DNA of 64,000 nucleotides from Hymenolepis diminuta (GCA_900708905.1 CAADRB010000003.1:24756-88755); one strand, 5' to 3'. Shown: positions 26,256-38,688, numbered from the stretch's first letter. Made by a program: numbers and translations. The notes: generated by a model not told the origin, from the letters alone.

Positions 26256-26287
26256 TAAAAATTGGATAAACTTTTGTTACAACCCGA
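26256..26287 (-). repeat. 3' terminal inverted repeat of mariner A
   Basis: Reverse complement begins TCGGGTTGTAACAAAAGTTT and matches the 5' end of the element. It is followed by TA at 26288-26289. Confidence 0.85.
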
Positions 26288-28308
26288 TATTATTTAGTGC
26301 CTTTTTGTTCATAAAATCTCCCTCATGGAACATCCTGTATGATATGTTAAAAATTGTCATTTGCAAAATGTCCTTTTTCCAATCATAATAAATAAGAAGT
26401 CGCGGATTTGCTGTATGTTCAAAGACTTCATATGTGCCTCGGTTGCGCATGCACGTCTGCCATGTCAGAGGTCACAGAATGGTCAATCGTACCGATTCAG
26501 TCTACCAAATTTAGAATGTGGCAGAACTTTGAGTCTCTCACCAGGGAGACCCTATGATGCCACTATCAATTCAAACCGGGTGTTGTTAAACGTTTATTCA
26601 AATGGGCTTGGGAATTATTATTACTATTATTTAAACGCTACATAAATTCTAAAAATATATATCGTTGTTCTCTTTCTGTTGGACTTGACTGCAATTCATT
26701 CAAAGCAGCCAGTAAAATTCCAAACTCAGAGCGTATTGCCACAAAGGGAGAATATATTAAAAACCCGTGCGCTCATTCATCATCTTTTTGTTTTCCCCTG
26801 CCTTTCTTTTATTTTACAATATGAATATATGTTAATATTTCAGGTCATATAAATTTATATCTATATTTTGCATAATCTGACTTTAATCTCTTCAGTAAAA
26901 ATGACTGGTAAAAGGTAAACAATTAAAACAGGCTCTTTCACATTACAATAGTATAAAAATTATAATTCATTTTATTTAAATGTGTGATTTTTTGGATCAA
27001 GAAATATTATTTTGGGATATCTGAATGCTCAGTAAACATTATTAGATTATCAAATTCGTGTTTGAGATTGCCGCATCCTTTTGAAAGGTCGCTGCTCAAT
27101 AAATGTATCTTCGTGGACGGTCATACCATCGGTGACGTACGCGTATCATTTTACAGCCATGAAAAGTTGACGAGACTCTCAGCAATACATTTAACTAAAT
27201 ATGGAAATGGAATTGTATTTATTTCAGTGGTGATTGCTTATTCGGCCTGTTGTCAAAGCGACATTATTCATTATGCCATTAATGATTCAATATATGTTTG
27301 TTGGTTTTCTGCAACATTATATATTTTTAGTTAATGACACCAAAATTTAATCCTAAATTGTAAAAAAATATGAAAATTTGCAATTTCTAGTTTCTAACTT
27401 GGCGAATAGAAAAAACTTGGGAATATATTTTTAAATAATAGCTCTAAAGCCCGAAAAGACAGGACCAACAGCTTCACCTGATCCGTTAAGTTTGCTCGAT
27501 TTGGGTGCAAGCTTTATGGTGTGAGCTAAAAATTCTGAACGCATTATGAGATGTGAGGTTAAGAAGATGCAATTGAATGCAAAGCCTCGCTCTTGAAAAC
27601 AAGATCCGCTGCACTGGTGGTTGAGTTCCAAAGGTTAGGCACCAAAAACCACAACAAATGAAATCCATTTTAACGGAAACAATCTGGAACAGGAGTTAAG
27701 TATGCAAACAACGCCGATGAATTAGTTAAAGTTTAGTTTGAAATTCCGATTTCGTTTAGTTAAAGTTCCCCAAAACTCATTTTCTATAGTTTGCAGCATC
27801 AGAAATCTCGGTCTCCCTTCACTAGTCAGACAAAACCATTGGAAATGGTCATACCCCTTACTGAATTGACGCCAATAGACATCGAGTTAGTGACCACTGA
27901 AATTTCAAATAAGGAGGTTACCTGATTCACTGCCAAAATTGATCTATGGTATAGGTCGAATATACAAATTGTCATAATACTACTTTAATACTCATCAGAA
28001 CATTACATATTTGAACCGAAAAATGATAATTGCTCTGATAATAATAGGTAAACAGATTTCAATTGCTGTCAGAGGATGGCAGCATTGAGCCCTCCAGGTG
28101 AGAAATTGGAATTCTACCAGTCGAATGGGGATGTAGTAATTTTGTGTCTGTTCTAACCAGTCAGTATAAAATGGTTTGACTTTACAAACTTGGAATTAGT
28201 CTTGAGTTTTAACAATCCAAAACAGAGCATGAATTAATTTCAAAAAAGCGAAAGGAATTAAAATAATATGAAGTATTTTTTTATGAAAATGCAGTCAAAG
28301 TAGCACTC

Positions 28309-28331
28309 GGGAGGGGGATGGGGGGGGGGGG
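28309..28331 (+). repeat. G-rich tract with a 12-base G run
   Basis: The sequence is GGG-A-GGGGG-AT followed by twelve G. This is compatible with G-quadruplex formation and is exceptional in a window this AT-rich. Homopolymer length may also be affected by assembly error. Confidence 0.75.
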
Positions 28332-29910
28332 TTCAAAATTTGTTTTCGAAAACCTGCCAAAAATTTCATTGTCTTAGAAAAAAGCACCAGAGCGTTAAGT
28401 GAAAGAAAAAATAATTAATTATCCAAAATTTTACAGTACTCGAAATATATTTTCTTTGAAAAAGAAAGGCATTCTTTTGAGAATTTAAATAAATTTCGCT
28501 CATATCTAATGATATTTAGGTTTGCTGAATTACAGAATGACTTTAAAGAGGCAAAAACAAAAAAATACTTACATTTAATAAAATTCTAAGTTTAAATAAA
28601 AATTTAAATTAGAATTTGGAAATAGACTTTGCTTCAACCACAGAAGATTATTCTGAAATTAACCCTTTTTGTGCTCGGACTAGAGATTTTCCTTAACTTC
28701 ATGGCTTATCAGACCTTGTTTATTTAAGAGTCGGGAAATCTATTTCGGGAGTAAATTTGAATATTATTTTAGACCAAAGGTAGAATGATAGCATCGTGTA
28801 GCATTCCGAGTAAGAAATTCGCAATTTTTCACTCCTTTCATAGGGTGATTCGGATCGGGGACGTTCGTCGTTAAATGTTTTCAATCAAATTGCATTTTAG
28901 CTACCGTGTTTTGCTTTCCACCACGTCGGATACAAGCCAACAGAGCATAGACTATTTAGCTGACGCAAAACCAGTCTACATACGAGATTATGAAGTCAGA
29001 TAAGTCTAGTTCATTGGAGAGGAAATCGGTAGATTCGTCCGTGGAGAAAAAAATTAGTGTTAATAATATGGCTGAAAAAGAGGAAGGGAACCTAAGATCG
29101 ATTAACTCTGTCATCTTCTTGATAGTATCAACCAAAAATTGAGACTTTTAAATGTTATAACCATACAAAATTTTGTTTTCACTCTTACCAGGTAACACAA
29201 AAATGGGAAACCCAGTCTAGGAGTCATGATTCGCATGACCTCCGAATATTTTTGGCTTCAGTCTATTCACACCCCATGGAAGGAGTCCAGCGACACTTTA
29301 TTGGTGCTAACAAAACTATTTGCAGATATTATAATCTTTTCCAAATATTTCAAGGCTGAATTTCAACCTACTGTCTGGACGGATGTGAATTTTGTCTAGA
29401 CAGTAGTCACCTGCTATTTATAAATTTGATAAGACCGTAAGTTCATCACACTGGAACAATCGCGACAATTATTCAGTATCTTAACAAATACTTCAAGATC
29501 ATGTAAATAATATTGTGAAAATTTTGCAACAGAACTCGCTTTGGGTGAGCACATTAGTGGTAATTGCACACTTTGAATTTGGCGAAACCAGCTAATTTTG
29601 TCCAATAAATTTTCATTAAATTCAAATTTTTTATAAAACTTATGCATTCTTGCGCCTCACATTATTTTCTGATATAGTGTGCTTTGTTTCCACACTTATT
29701 TGAATTAGGCGTTCCAGTGATTCCACACATTTAATGGTGGAACAGATGACGCGGGCCACAACGTACACATTTTATATAAAAATCAGATTAAATGAATAAA
29801 AATTTTTCTTTAATATCATGGTTGATGTTTTTGCTTCTTTTTTGATAGTGTTTGGTAAATTCTAACTCAATTACGATAATATAATAATTTGTTAGGAAAT
29901 GACATTTCAG

Positions 29911-30138
29911 GAGTCGGTATCTGGGAGATTGAAAAGCTATGAATTGATTGAGTTTTGCTGGGGAGTTAACGTATCCAAAGATGTGGAGGAGAATTGTCTT
30001 TTCGAATTGCATATTAGCTTTAACAAACTTGACTTTGTAGTTGTCGCACTCATAACTGATCTAGAACGTAACAACTCTTTCTACTATTTTGGTGATCTAT
30101 TTACTGTTGTAACATATAGTCAAATCCTTAATTATGAG
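29911..30138 (+). CDS. Possible internal exon, unknown protein
   Basis: A 228-base segment (76 codons, phase 0 at both ends) lies between a TTTCAG acceptor at 29905-29910 and a GTATGT donor at 30139. It is open in one frame, with segments such as KSYELIEFCWGVNV and DVEENCLFELHISFNK. Composition is balanced and acidic, unlike the Phe/Lys/Asn-rich chance frames elsewhere. I do not recognise the family. The acceptor has only a weak pyrimidine tract, and chance frames of this size are common here, so the call is tentative. No partner exon was identified. Confidence 0.22.
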
Positions 30139-33100
30139 GTATGTTAGAGTTTCTTTGACTTCAATAGAGAGAGTAGACCGAAATTTAATCAAATAAAGCA
30201 AGCCTATTGACCAGATTCTTGCTAACTGAATTTAAAAACCATGTTTACCCTGGAGATTGAGTTTATCCAGATTGTGATTGGTACAGAAAGTTTAACCAAT
30301 CATTGGCGGTTATTGAAATTCTAAGGTCAATATGATAGAAGATGAGTGGCCACACAACGAACCAGTCAGTGAATAACAATTGATTTCGTCTAGCCATATC
30401 ACACCATAGTTTTCATGGGGAAATTTTGAGGCAACGACGTGTCATAATTAGTTCACTTCCAGTGCACGTCATCCCATCACGTAGTAGTCCTTCAACACTT
30501 TCAATTAATGCCTTTCAATTTAATAATAGGGAAGAGTATACGGCAAATATTACGTATGGTATGAACGCAAGCAACTCCTTTAACGGTGTTAGAATGAGTC
30601 CTTCAAAGTTAGATAACAAAGTAGATATTATGAAATATCAGCATCCATTTATTAGAGGCATTACTATTATTTCTGTGTATTAAACTCCTCTCTGTGGTAT
30701 CATAAATCCATTATGCTTCAATTTTGTAATACTTTCTACTGCCTATGGGAGGAAAGTGAACTGATGTAAAAATGTGGACAGTATGGTTTCCCAAACTAAC
30801 TTGTCCTGACCTTTGAATTGACTTACTCACTGCGTTACATCATTTCCAAATTCAGATCCCTACGACATCTGTTTGTTTTAATTAGTTCTATTTAATTTCA
30901 GCCAATAATTTTACTAAAAAATGGATGTATTTATGTTTCCTCTTCTTTACGAACTGTAAATGAACAAAATTTTTATCTAATTTCGCATTTTGTGATTGTA
31001 GCTAGTTATTTCCAATTCAGACGTTTACCTTCTAACTCCCCTGGTCCTACAGATTCTGCTAGATCGAATTACTATAGTGCTCTAGGACACACAACAATGT
31101 GTACCACAGTCAATGTTCAACAAAAAGAGTTAGAATGAGTATTTCTATATTTTGAAATTCGCAGAGAACAAAGAAGAATATTTACTGAACCTATGCAATA
31201 TAGTGAAATATAGTGAAATGAAGATATATTACACATAAATACCTTCCTTTCATAAGCCCTCTAGTGAAATAAGGACATCTTATTTCAGAATGTGTCACTT
31301 AACGCCCAAGTCCTCTGAGAAAAATATGTCACAATGGCGATTTATTACAATTCACTTTCTGTAGCTGTCCATAACGCCGTAATAGAATTGGATCTACATT
31401 GTAAACAGTTATTTAAACGCGGCAGCTTTCGATAGTTGCATTAAAAACGGAGAACGTAGAGTTTAAGTGTGATTGCGTTCGATCACCGCTGCTGTAATTC
31501 TATGCAATTTTGAAATAGATTTGAAGAATCTTAACTGCTTGCTTCTTCATTCATTACAAAGGCTGAAGCGGTGTATTCACCGTTTTGTCAACTTTATATT
31601 TCCTCACATTATCTTCTCCTTTTGACTGAAAATTCTGTCATCCGCTGCTTTGTTTCCTCGCATTTGTTCAGATATGGACTTCATGGGGCCTGATTACCTT
31701 TTTCTTCTGGACGATAAATCAAACTCTCTTTAGAATGTCGCAATTTATTCTTAAAAATATTTAGGTTTAAGTCAATATTTCCACAAAGTACATATCTACT
31801 GACATTTATTTAAGGATGAAATAAATGTTACGGCCTAAAAAACAAGTGCGGAGTAAACTAAGTCATCTAAAGTTCATAATATACCCGAAATAAAATGTCT
31901 GATATTTATTAATCACAATATTTAAAAGAAAATCGATGTTAAAGCAAAATTATAAAATATCTCTGCCTTTTCCACCACAGGGTACTGGAAAATCGATGAC
32001 ATTTTTAAAAGATAATTAATTTATATTATTTTCATTTATTACTTTCATCAATTCAAAGGGAACAGTAATGGTTATTGTGATATTTATTAATGTAAATCTG
32101 ATATGACATGAATGTCTTCTTAGCTATAATCTCCAAGTTCATTTATAAAAGCGTTTTCCGACATTTATCTCGGGTGGAGAGTAGCATCGTGGAGGCTCCT
32201 TGGTGAAAGACTAGTACTTTGCAATCGTTTTTATCAGTCAGACTTAATTAGTTGGGTTGGCCATTACGCTCACCGGAGTATGTGCGGATAGGAACCAAAC
32301 TCGAGACCTCAGACATTTCAGACGTGCACGCCGATCAATAATTCACCAATTTAAATCAAACGACCATTTAGCTCACCAAAAACCTCCGCGTCAAAGCAAA
32401 ACTTTTGAACTTAGAGACATTAGGAATTTCAAAGCGGACTACACCTCTTTTGAGAAGTGGGAAAAAGCCGCTGTACTTCGAATTAAAATCTTAGAAGACG
32501 GTTGATGTCTCTAGTCTGTTATCCAATATTTCTCGCCTATTCACCTGAAGTATTTAATTGTGCCAAATACTCAAATGTTTGGTAGAAAATCTTTTACTTT
32601 TCATATGCTTTGATTAACACTAATGAATTATGCTGAATACGAATATAAACTTTAAGGAAGAAATAATTCTGTTTGCTCAAATTAGTTTTACTGATCAAGG
32701 ACTTACGGAGAACTTTCGTGGCGAAGAGAGTAGCCATATATAACCCCCAACTGAGCAGCAAAAATGGAAGGAATCAGAGTTGTCTTGCATTGGACATGAA
32801 GTTAAATGGTTCAACTTATCCAAAATTCACTTTTTATATTTAGAACTTTAGATGGCATCTTTGAAGTACCAGCTGTTATTCCGCAATGCGGTTATTCATG
32901 ACTACATTCGAATGTGTCTCAAAATCCAAGCTAGCAGCGCTTCCGTTCCTCCTGCCCAGTAAGTGGCGAATTCACTTAAAATTGTGGGAAATTTTTTGGT
33001 TCCAAATTAAAAGATATTAAATAATTATATTATTTTGCCACGTCTAGCGAGTAATACGTTCAATTATTGTTAATGAAAAAAACGTGTTTGGTAGAAAATA

Positions 33101-33304
33101 TATTAAGTAATAAATGTTTACTGGAATTATACTGAAAAATTTTTATAACTAAACACTTACGTAACAGCTTTATTAACTTCTGCGCCTAATCCTTTATTGC
33201 GTGGTAACTGACCTGCATGTTTGCTAAGTAAGCGGTTACGAGATCATTCCACATTTTAAGCGATGTGAGTGGCCAACCACACCGATCAATCCTGATCAAC
33301 ACTG

Positions 33305-33942
33305 CGTTCTCATGAACTGAACTTAAGGCACCTATTTTAGACAGCGACAGAATCTTAACTGACAGTGACGAGAAGTGGTGGATCATTTACAACAATGTTA
33401 AGCGCACAGGACGGTAACTGAGTCGTGGTTCAAAGCCAATTCCACTCCCAAACAGAGAAGTAGACAGCATCCGAACAAAATGCCTTTCTGTTTATGGTGG
33501 GATTTGAAGGGACTTGTTTATTATGAACTAGTGGATGACAATGAAACAATAACATCTGAAGTTTACTGTCAGCAGCTAACTCGTTCCAAAGCTATTAACC
33601 GCAGGAAAAAATGGTCTTCTTTGATGAATGGAAAATGAGTGATTGTGCACCATGACAATGTCAGACAATGCCACACTTCAAGAGCAATCAAATATCTTGT
33701 TGAGTAATTTGATTGGAAAGTCATGCGTCACCCACCATGTTCCTCCCATCTTGCAGCAGACATTTCTCATCTTTTCAGGAGCCCAAAGAGCCATTTAATG
33801 GGACAAAAGAAGAGGTCGAATGAGGAAGCTGGTTCCCTTTTTTGAGTTCAAACTGGCAAAATTCTATGAGGAAGGAATGAGAAAGTTTGTGGCAAGATGG
33901 AAAGATGTAATTAATAGAAATGGTGTCTATGTTGAACTCTAA
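33305..33942 (+). pseudogene. Mariner transposase pseudogene (copy B)
   Basis: The segment before the identical block retains an intact catalytic stretch (ILDSDRIL, then DSDEKWWIIYNN). Here the Lys codon AAG stands where copy A has a TAG stop. A small insertion then shifts frame just before 33430. From 33448 onward the sequence, including the premature stops after 'MNGK' and 'YLVE', is base-for-base the same as copy A, to the same TAA stop. The N-terminal DNA-binding region is missing. The fragment cannot encode active transposase. Confidence 0.85.
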
Positions 33943-34015
33943 ATAAATGTACTTTTGACAAAATTTTCACTTTAATCGAAATTAAAAATTGGATAAAACT
34001 TCTGTTTCAACCTGC
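33305..34015 (+). mobile_element. 5'-truncated mariner element (copy B)
   Basis: The 3' half of a mariner related to copy A. Its 3' inverted repeat (reverse complement GCAGGTTGAAACAGAAGTTT) is followed by TA at 34016-34017. Similarity to copy A starts near 33305 ('GCGTTCTCATGAACTG'), and no 5' inverted repeat is visible upstream. Bases 33448-33948 are identical to 25721-26221 in copy A, whereas the sequence before and after is clearly diverged. Confidence 0.85.
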
Positions 34016-34961
34016 TACTACTCCTAAGAAGTGAACAGCTTAATGCCTCCAAAGTTCATGCGAAGGTCATATTCAGGTCCCTTTGGTATCCCTTACCATG
34101 ATATTTTACTATATTCTCTATTCTTATTTAACCTTGAAATGTATTTATGCATTGTTATGATCACCAATCACAATGAAATGTTTAAGATAAAATTACATCA
34201 AATTTGTGCTATTTTGTATCTGTGCAATACAGTTATATGTATATATTATAACAGCTCCGTAAAATACAACGCGCAGTTTTTAATATGTAAACAAGCTGTT
34301 TAATAGTGTTTTATTCCTTTATCAATTATCAGAAGGTTATGACTCCGGGATCAACATAAAGTACACGCAAAATAAATCGCTGTTGTTTTATTTTGCATGA
34401 CAATTATATAGAGTATCACGTTTCAACAGAGGTACTTTTAAATGCTTTACAATAATTAACAATTTTTATTAACTCGTGATAATTTCATTAATTTGTGTAA
34501 TTTCTGAGAGCAGGAAGAAAGAGTAAGAACAATTGCAATGAGTTTACAAATTTGAATGAGAAAATATTATAATTTTTATTATAAACTTCTTTATCGATTT
34601 AGATTAATGTAATACAATGGTAATATCATATTTAATATGCCCCAGTATATCTTGCTGACGCTTTTATTTTACAAATAGCAACTTTATTGAATCCACTCAA
34701 ATCACCGGTGATCGTTTTGCTGACGGTTTCAAATATTGTGATGATCGATAGTTTAATGCCAAATTATATAAAAAATTATAATGTAGCATTTATTAGTAAT
34801 GTTTAACATAGTTCCACTATAGGTATCTTCTAACATTTAACCACTGATTTTTCATTGGCTCGTAGAATGCATTAGAACTACGATTACACGTTTTCAAAAT
34901 CATTCTTTGATCACATTCTCTATATAAATATTTTAGTTTTTCGTCCAATAAGTTGCAATAA
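34016..34961. other. Spacer without recognisable genes
   Basis: AT-rich sequence. A 90-codon frame at 34031-34303 has no family resemblance and no clear start context. Confidence 0.55.
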
Positions 34962-35316
34962 TGTCCTCATATCTCTATAGCTTAGATCCACATCTGTCAT
35001 GTCTAGACAAATTTATAGATTCTCCTTTTGTCTATTACTGTCCCCTTTCATTTAACAGTGCACCGCACTCGTACCTTTACGCAGGTCCTCGCTAAAATAA
35101 CTCGTATAAACTGTCTTTGTATTTCCAATCACATAAACACACGCCCGTTCGTTATCTGCTCGTACTCTTCCTTCTCATCTCCTCTGCCCCTCATCTCTCT
35201 CTCCCACCCTCTCAAATTCTCATCGCGATTTTATCAATGCTTGTCGTGTTCTACTCTTTGGAAATGCTATTTGCTAACTCCCGCAATTTGTTACTCCAAC
35301 AATAGCTCCAACAAAC
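34962..35316 (+). mobile_element. LTR-like repeat with degenerate primer site
   Basis: It starts TGTCCTCATATCTCTATAGC, shares the CATCTGTCATGTCTAGACAA block with the repeat at 20186, then AACAGTGCACCGCACTC, ACGCAGGTCCTCGCT and a CT-rich segment (TTCTCATCTCCTCTGCCCCT). It ends CTCCAACAAAC before TAGTGACCCTGC, a recognisable relic of the tRNA-Trp-type primer-binding site. The frames of 109 and 62 codons inside it are incidental. No gag or pol similarity follows. Confidence 0.65.
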
Positions 35317-35328
35317 TAGTGACCCTGC
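35317..35328 (+). other. Degenerate primer-binding site
   Basis: TAGTGACCCTGC directly follows the LTR end and matches the start of TGGTGACCCCGACGTG apart from G/A at position 2 and changes at the end. Confidence 0.4.
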
Positions 35329-38259
35329 AAAACTCACAAAATTTTGCACAAAAATAGTTGTAACACATTTAAAAATTATAATTTTGCAAACATTAGACAT
35401 ACAAAGGTGAATAGTGAATGCTATTTTTGCTAAAGCTGTAGAATACTTTTCAAAAGGAGAAGGAAATGAAAAACAATAAACATTAAAATTCTGTTAATGT
35501 TAAATGACAAAAAAATTGGTGAAAAATATTTTAATAATATATACAATCGTTCTTTCTCTTACAAAATATTTCCGAAATTCATTGCTCTTTGAAGGATTAA
35601 GGAACTTTATTTGATGTAAGCGCCTTTTCTCTCCGTTTATTTAAATGTCTGAGCCAATTACAAATGCAACTCGATCAAACGGAAACTTGTAATTTCGCTC
35701 TTAAGTAGGTCAAAGTTACATTATTTTGTAAATGTACAAAACTGTGTAAAGTTAAAGTTGAGATTCACTTTTGTGAAAATTCATCAATGATTTATCACCT
35801 CTCTTACCGTTGAAATGAATTTGCGTGGGACTTGCTTACTTGCTGTGGCATCGGTTAGATCTTCATGAAGTACAAACTACCATATGAATATCGTGTTTCG
35901 TCTTAAATCGGACAGTATTAGAGTCGTTGCGCTGGTGAGAACCTGGAAAATCGAAGGGAAACCGATTAACACCTACACGATGCAGGTGTTGATCGGGATT
36001 TGTCGAAAACTAGCTGATATTTACTGTAGTCTCGTTCTGAGTTCACAACTTCTATAAAAAGGGAATAATAATATATAAAATCAGTGCTACATATGCAATC
36101 AAGGAAGAAACTATGGGACAGTAATCATATTTCACTAAATAGGATTTTTTATTCATTTTTCTCATTCATGATCTAATCCCGGTCTATCAACAAACGGAAT
36201 TCTCATTACGAGCGATGCTCATACAAAACTCCTGATACAGGTCAGTGGGTCAGCTAATTTTAAAGTTTCACCTAAATGCTCCACAAAAATGAGGATAGGA
36301 ATGGTGCCACCATTTTTTCTTCAAATTTGGGTAAAGTTAAGTGTAAACTTTCTCTGAAATAAGTGCTAGTATCAAAAAATTGCGCCTTGATCTTGAAAAT
36401 ACAAGAAGATTCCAATTGTGAACGCAGAAAAATGATTAAACTGCCCTCTAATGGCCTTGATAACTATTATCAAACAGAATTAAACTTGGCAAGTATTCAG
36501 CTGAAACTGAGGGCACAGAGGTACAGGTTGTAACTCAAATTGTGGGGTATCTTTTATATTCTAAGACAGACACGTTATTTTACTTTCCTTCCTATTCGAA
36601 AACTTTAATGTTTAACGTTGTGCATCGGATAATTTTTTGATCAAATGCAGTTAATAAAAAAATATTACCTGCTGGTTGGTATTGAGCAAAAATTTCTTGG
36701 CTATCTCACCAATAGAAGATGGTTGACCACAAGGTCACTGAAATTCTAAATCGAAGTATCCTTAGGCAGCTTCCAAATGGGTATTCCTGAACAAACCAAA
36801 TCCCTCTATTATTAAAAACTAATCAGGGCTGAAAAATATGGACAAATAAAAAATATACATTCTTGTTGCTAAATGAGGTTCGGATTGAATGGCGGATCGT
36901 TTCCCTCTGAACCAAAGATGTTCCACTTTTTAGTAGATGTCTCTGTTTGGTAAAAGATGACAATAAACTATGCAAAAAGTAGCACTTTTGTAATATCTTA
37001 TGAAAAAGCTGTTAATTCTTTCAGAAAAATAAGATGACAATAAGTTAATTACAGATTGATAATTGAAAATTAAAAATTTTTCGTAGCTCTGATAAAATAA
37101 ATTTGCACAATTCCTTGGTAAATAAGGATAGTAAACAAGCGGACAAGTGCATGGATGGCTACAACAGAGGGGCAATAGTTTTGGAAAGGATAGGAGTATT
37201 TGGTCATTGAAAGCGAGGTAATTAATTCCTCTCATTCCAACTTGGAAAGCATGTGCTGCTGTTTTAAAACCAGTCTTCTAAAGAACTCGGATTCAGTTCT
37301 AAAATTTATTGCTTCAAACATTCCTGTTTTTGAGAAGAATTAACCATAAATTGGGCACCAAGAATCTTTGCTGATTAGTGTGCCAGAGAAACAGTACTTC
37401 AGCCGATAGCGCAAAGGCATTAATTTACTTTCGTAAACATTCCACAGAGTTGGTCACTTGAAATTTCATCATTGTTCGCTCAATTTCCTTTAGGACAGAT
37501 ATGGACATCGTCGGCTATTTTATCCAGAAGAACCTGGCCAAACAAAAGACTTCCATGGAATCCTGATGGATTTTTTTTGAGCTATGGCCTTTTATATGCT
37601 TTCTTTTTAAATGTCAGGATAAGCAAAACTGAAAAACTTTATAATAACTACAAGCCCGAAGACACCTTTCTTAAGGCTTCTCTGCGGGATTTCTCAGAGA
37701 AATCAATTGAGGTAGCTTCTCACATGTCATGGCTCCGCGAGAGCGCAGTCCTAGGATCTGCCTTTCCTTAGTTTTAAGGATAGCCTTAAGTCAGTCGTTA
37801 TCACACACTTAGTACTATTATGGAAGGGTCACAATAAAGGATCAGTTCTCCGCTGATCTCAATAATCCTCGATCTTGATCTTAATGATAATATTAGATAT
37901 TTTAAATTTGCCGGAGCCTGAAGAATTGCAGTTTGGTCCTTCGCATGTTGCGGGTTGAAGCTTCAGTAGCTGTCCTATCTGCATTAGTTGTCAAACCAAG
38001 ACATGTAAAGTAGTTAACTACTGGATTACTCTTATTCTTCAACAAGTACTCAATCTTTATCTTTATCTTTCCTGGTATATATCCACACAGTTATATCAGT
38101 CATTATCAGCTTACCGTACATAACTAGAACTCGCATGGATTTTTCTAAACAGCATTTTTTCAGCCCTAAAATTAGTGGCCACCATCGACAGACCATCGGC
38201 ATACTCAATATGTCTAAGAGTACATATTAAATAATGAATACTTCTTCAAAATTTTCATC
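35329..38259. other. Spacer without recognisable genes
   Basis: No coding similarity seen. A 99-codon frame at 37472-37771 is preceded by a good acceptor-like CAATTTCCTTTAG at about 37480-37492, but two of the three frames stay open for a while and none resembles a known protein. Confidence 0.5.
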
Positions 38260-38479
38260 TATGTTATCACTAACCTCCGGGACCACATTAGTCTACATCA
38301 AGTTGACACTTGAAGTGTGTAACTCTGCTGTAACCTCAAGACTAAATCCTGTGGTGAATTCAGGTTCCCTTCCTGAGACCAATCGTATATCCTCAATTGA
38401 TTTATTTTAATTAACGAGATAAGCCACTTAATTGGTCCTTGAATAAGAGTTATTAGGATTTAGTTTCCCCGATCGGCGA
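38260..38479 (+). repeat. LTR-upstream extension shared with the 53-kb copy
   Basis: This 5' extension parallels, with gaps, the minus-strand sequence at 53499-53690. Shared blocks are 'CTGTAACCTCA', 'TTAATTAA', 'CCTTGAAT' and 'CGGCGATGTTCGGA'. Its last part also matches 12905-12975 (GTTTCCCCGA...CGATG). It probably represents internal leader or gag-start sequence of the element family. Confidence 0.45.
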
Positions 38480-38672
38480 TGTTCGGACCCATTTCCTTGA
38501 CTTACACTGCTTCTTTTCTATGAAAATACTCAAAGTGCCTTTTATAGGCACACATATAAGCAGACACACGCTTTTCATTTATGTACAAACACGGTTCTCT
38601 CATCTCTGGCAACTTTCTTTTTGTTCAACTCCCCTACTCTCCCCTATCTCAGCAGCTGCTACGTCAATAAAC
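38480..38672 (+). mobile_element. Shortened LTR-like repeat
   Basis: It begins TGTTCGGACCCATTTCC and carries the shared AAAGTGCC, ACACATATAAGCAGACACAC and CT-rich blocks of the family, ending CTACGTCAATAAAC. At about 193 bases it is shorter than the copies at 14.3 and 35.0 kb (about 355-394), so part is deleted. It is followed directly by a primer-binding site. Confidence 0.55.
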
Positions 38673-38688
38673 TGGTGATCCTGTGATC
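38673..38688 (+). other. Primer-binding site, tRNA-Trp type
   Basis: TGGTGATCCTGTGATC follows the LTR-like repeat and is the best preserved primer site of the family in this window when compared with TGGTGACCCCGACGTGATT. No gag frame follows. Confidence 0.5.

Larger units (their letters stand above)
24975..26287 (+). mobile_element. Full-length, inactive mariner element (copy A)
   Basis: The element is 1313 bp, a normal mariner length. It has imperfect terminal inverted repeats of about 32 bp (5' TCAGGTTGTAGCAGAAGTTC; 3' end, reverse complement, TCGGGTTGTAACAAAAGTTT) and is flanked on both sides by the TA dinucleotide that mariners duplicate on insertion (24973-24974 and 26288-26289). A single transposase frame would fill the interior but is broken by several stops and frame shifts. 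The two ends differ at about a quarter of positions, so this is an old insertion. Confidence 0.9.
26288..33304. other. Spacer between the two mariners
   Basis: Mostly AT-rich noncoding sequence. It holds a mariner-type end sequence at 26321-26339, a G-rich run at 28309-28331, a possible exon at 29911-30138 and an unexplained basic reading frame at 32248-32505. A 51-codon frame from an ATG near 28990 is rich in Ser, Lys and Glu but has no recognisable domain. Confidence 0.55.

Noticed and set aside
36518..36545. TACAGGTTGTAACTCAAATT resembling a mariner terminus
   Set aside because: No paired inverted copy at a suitable distance and no transposase remains nearby.
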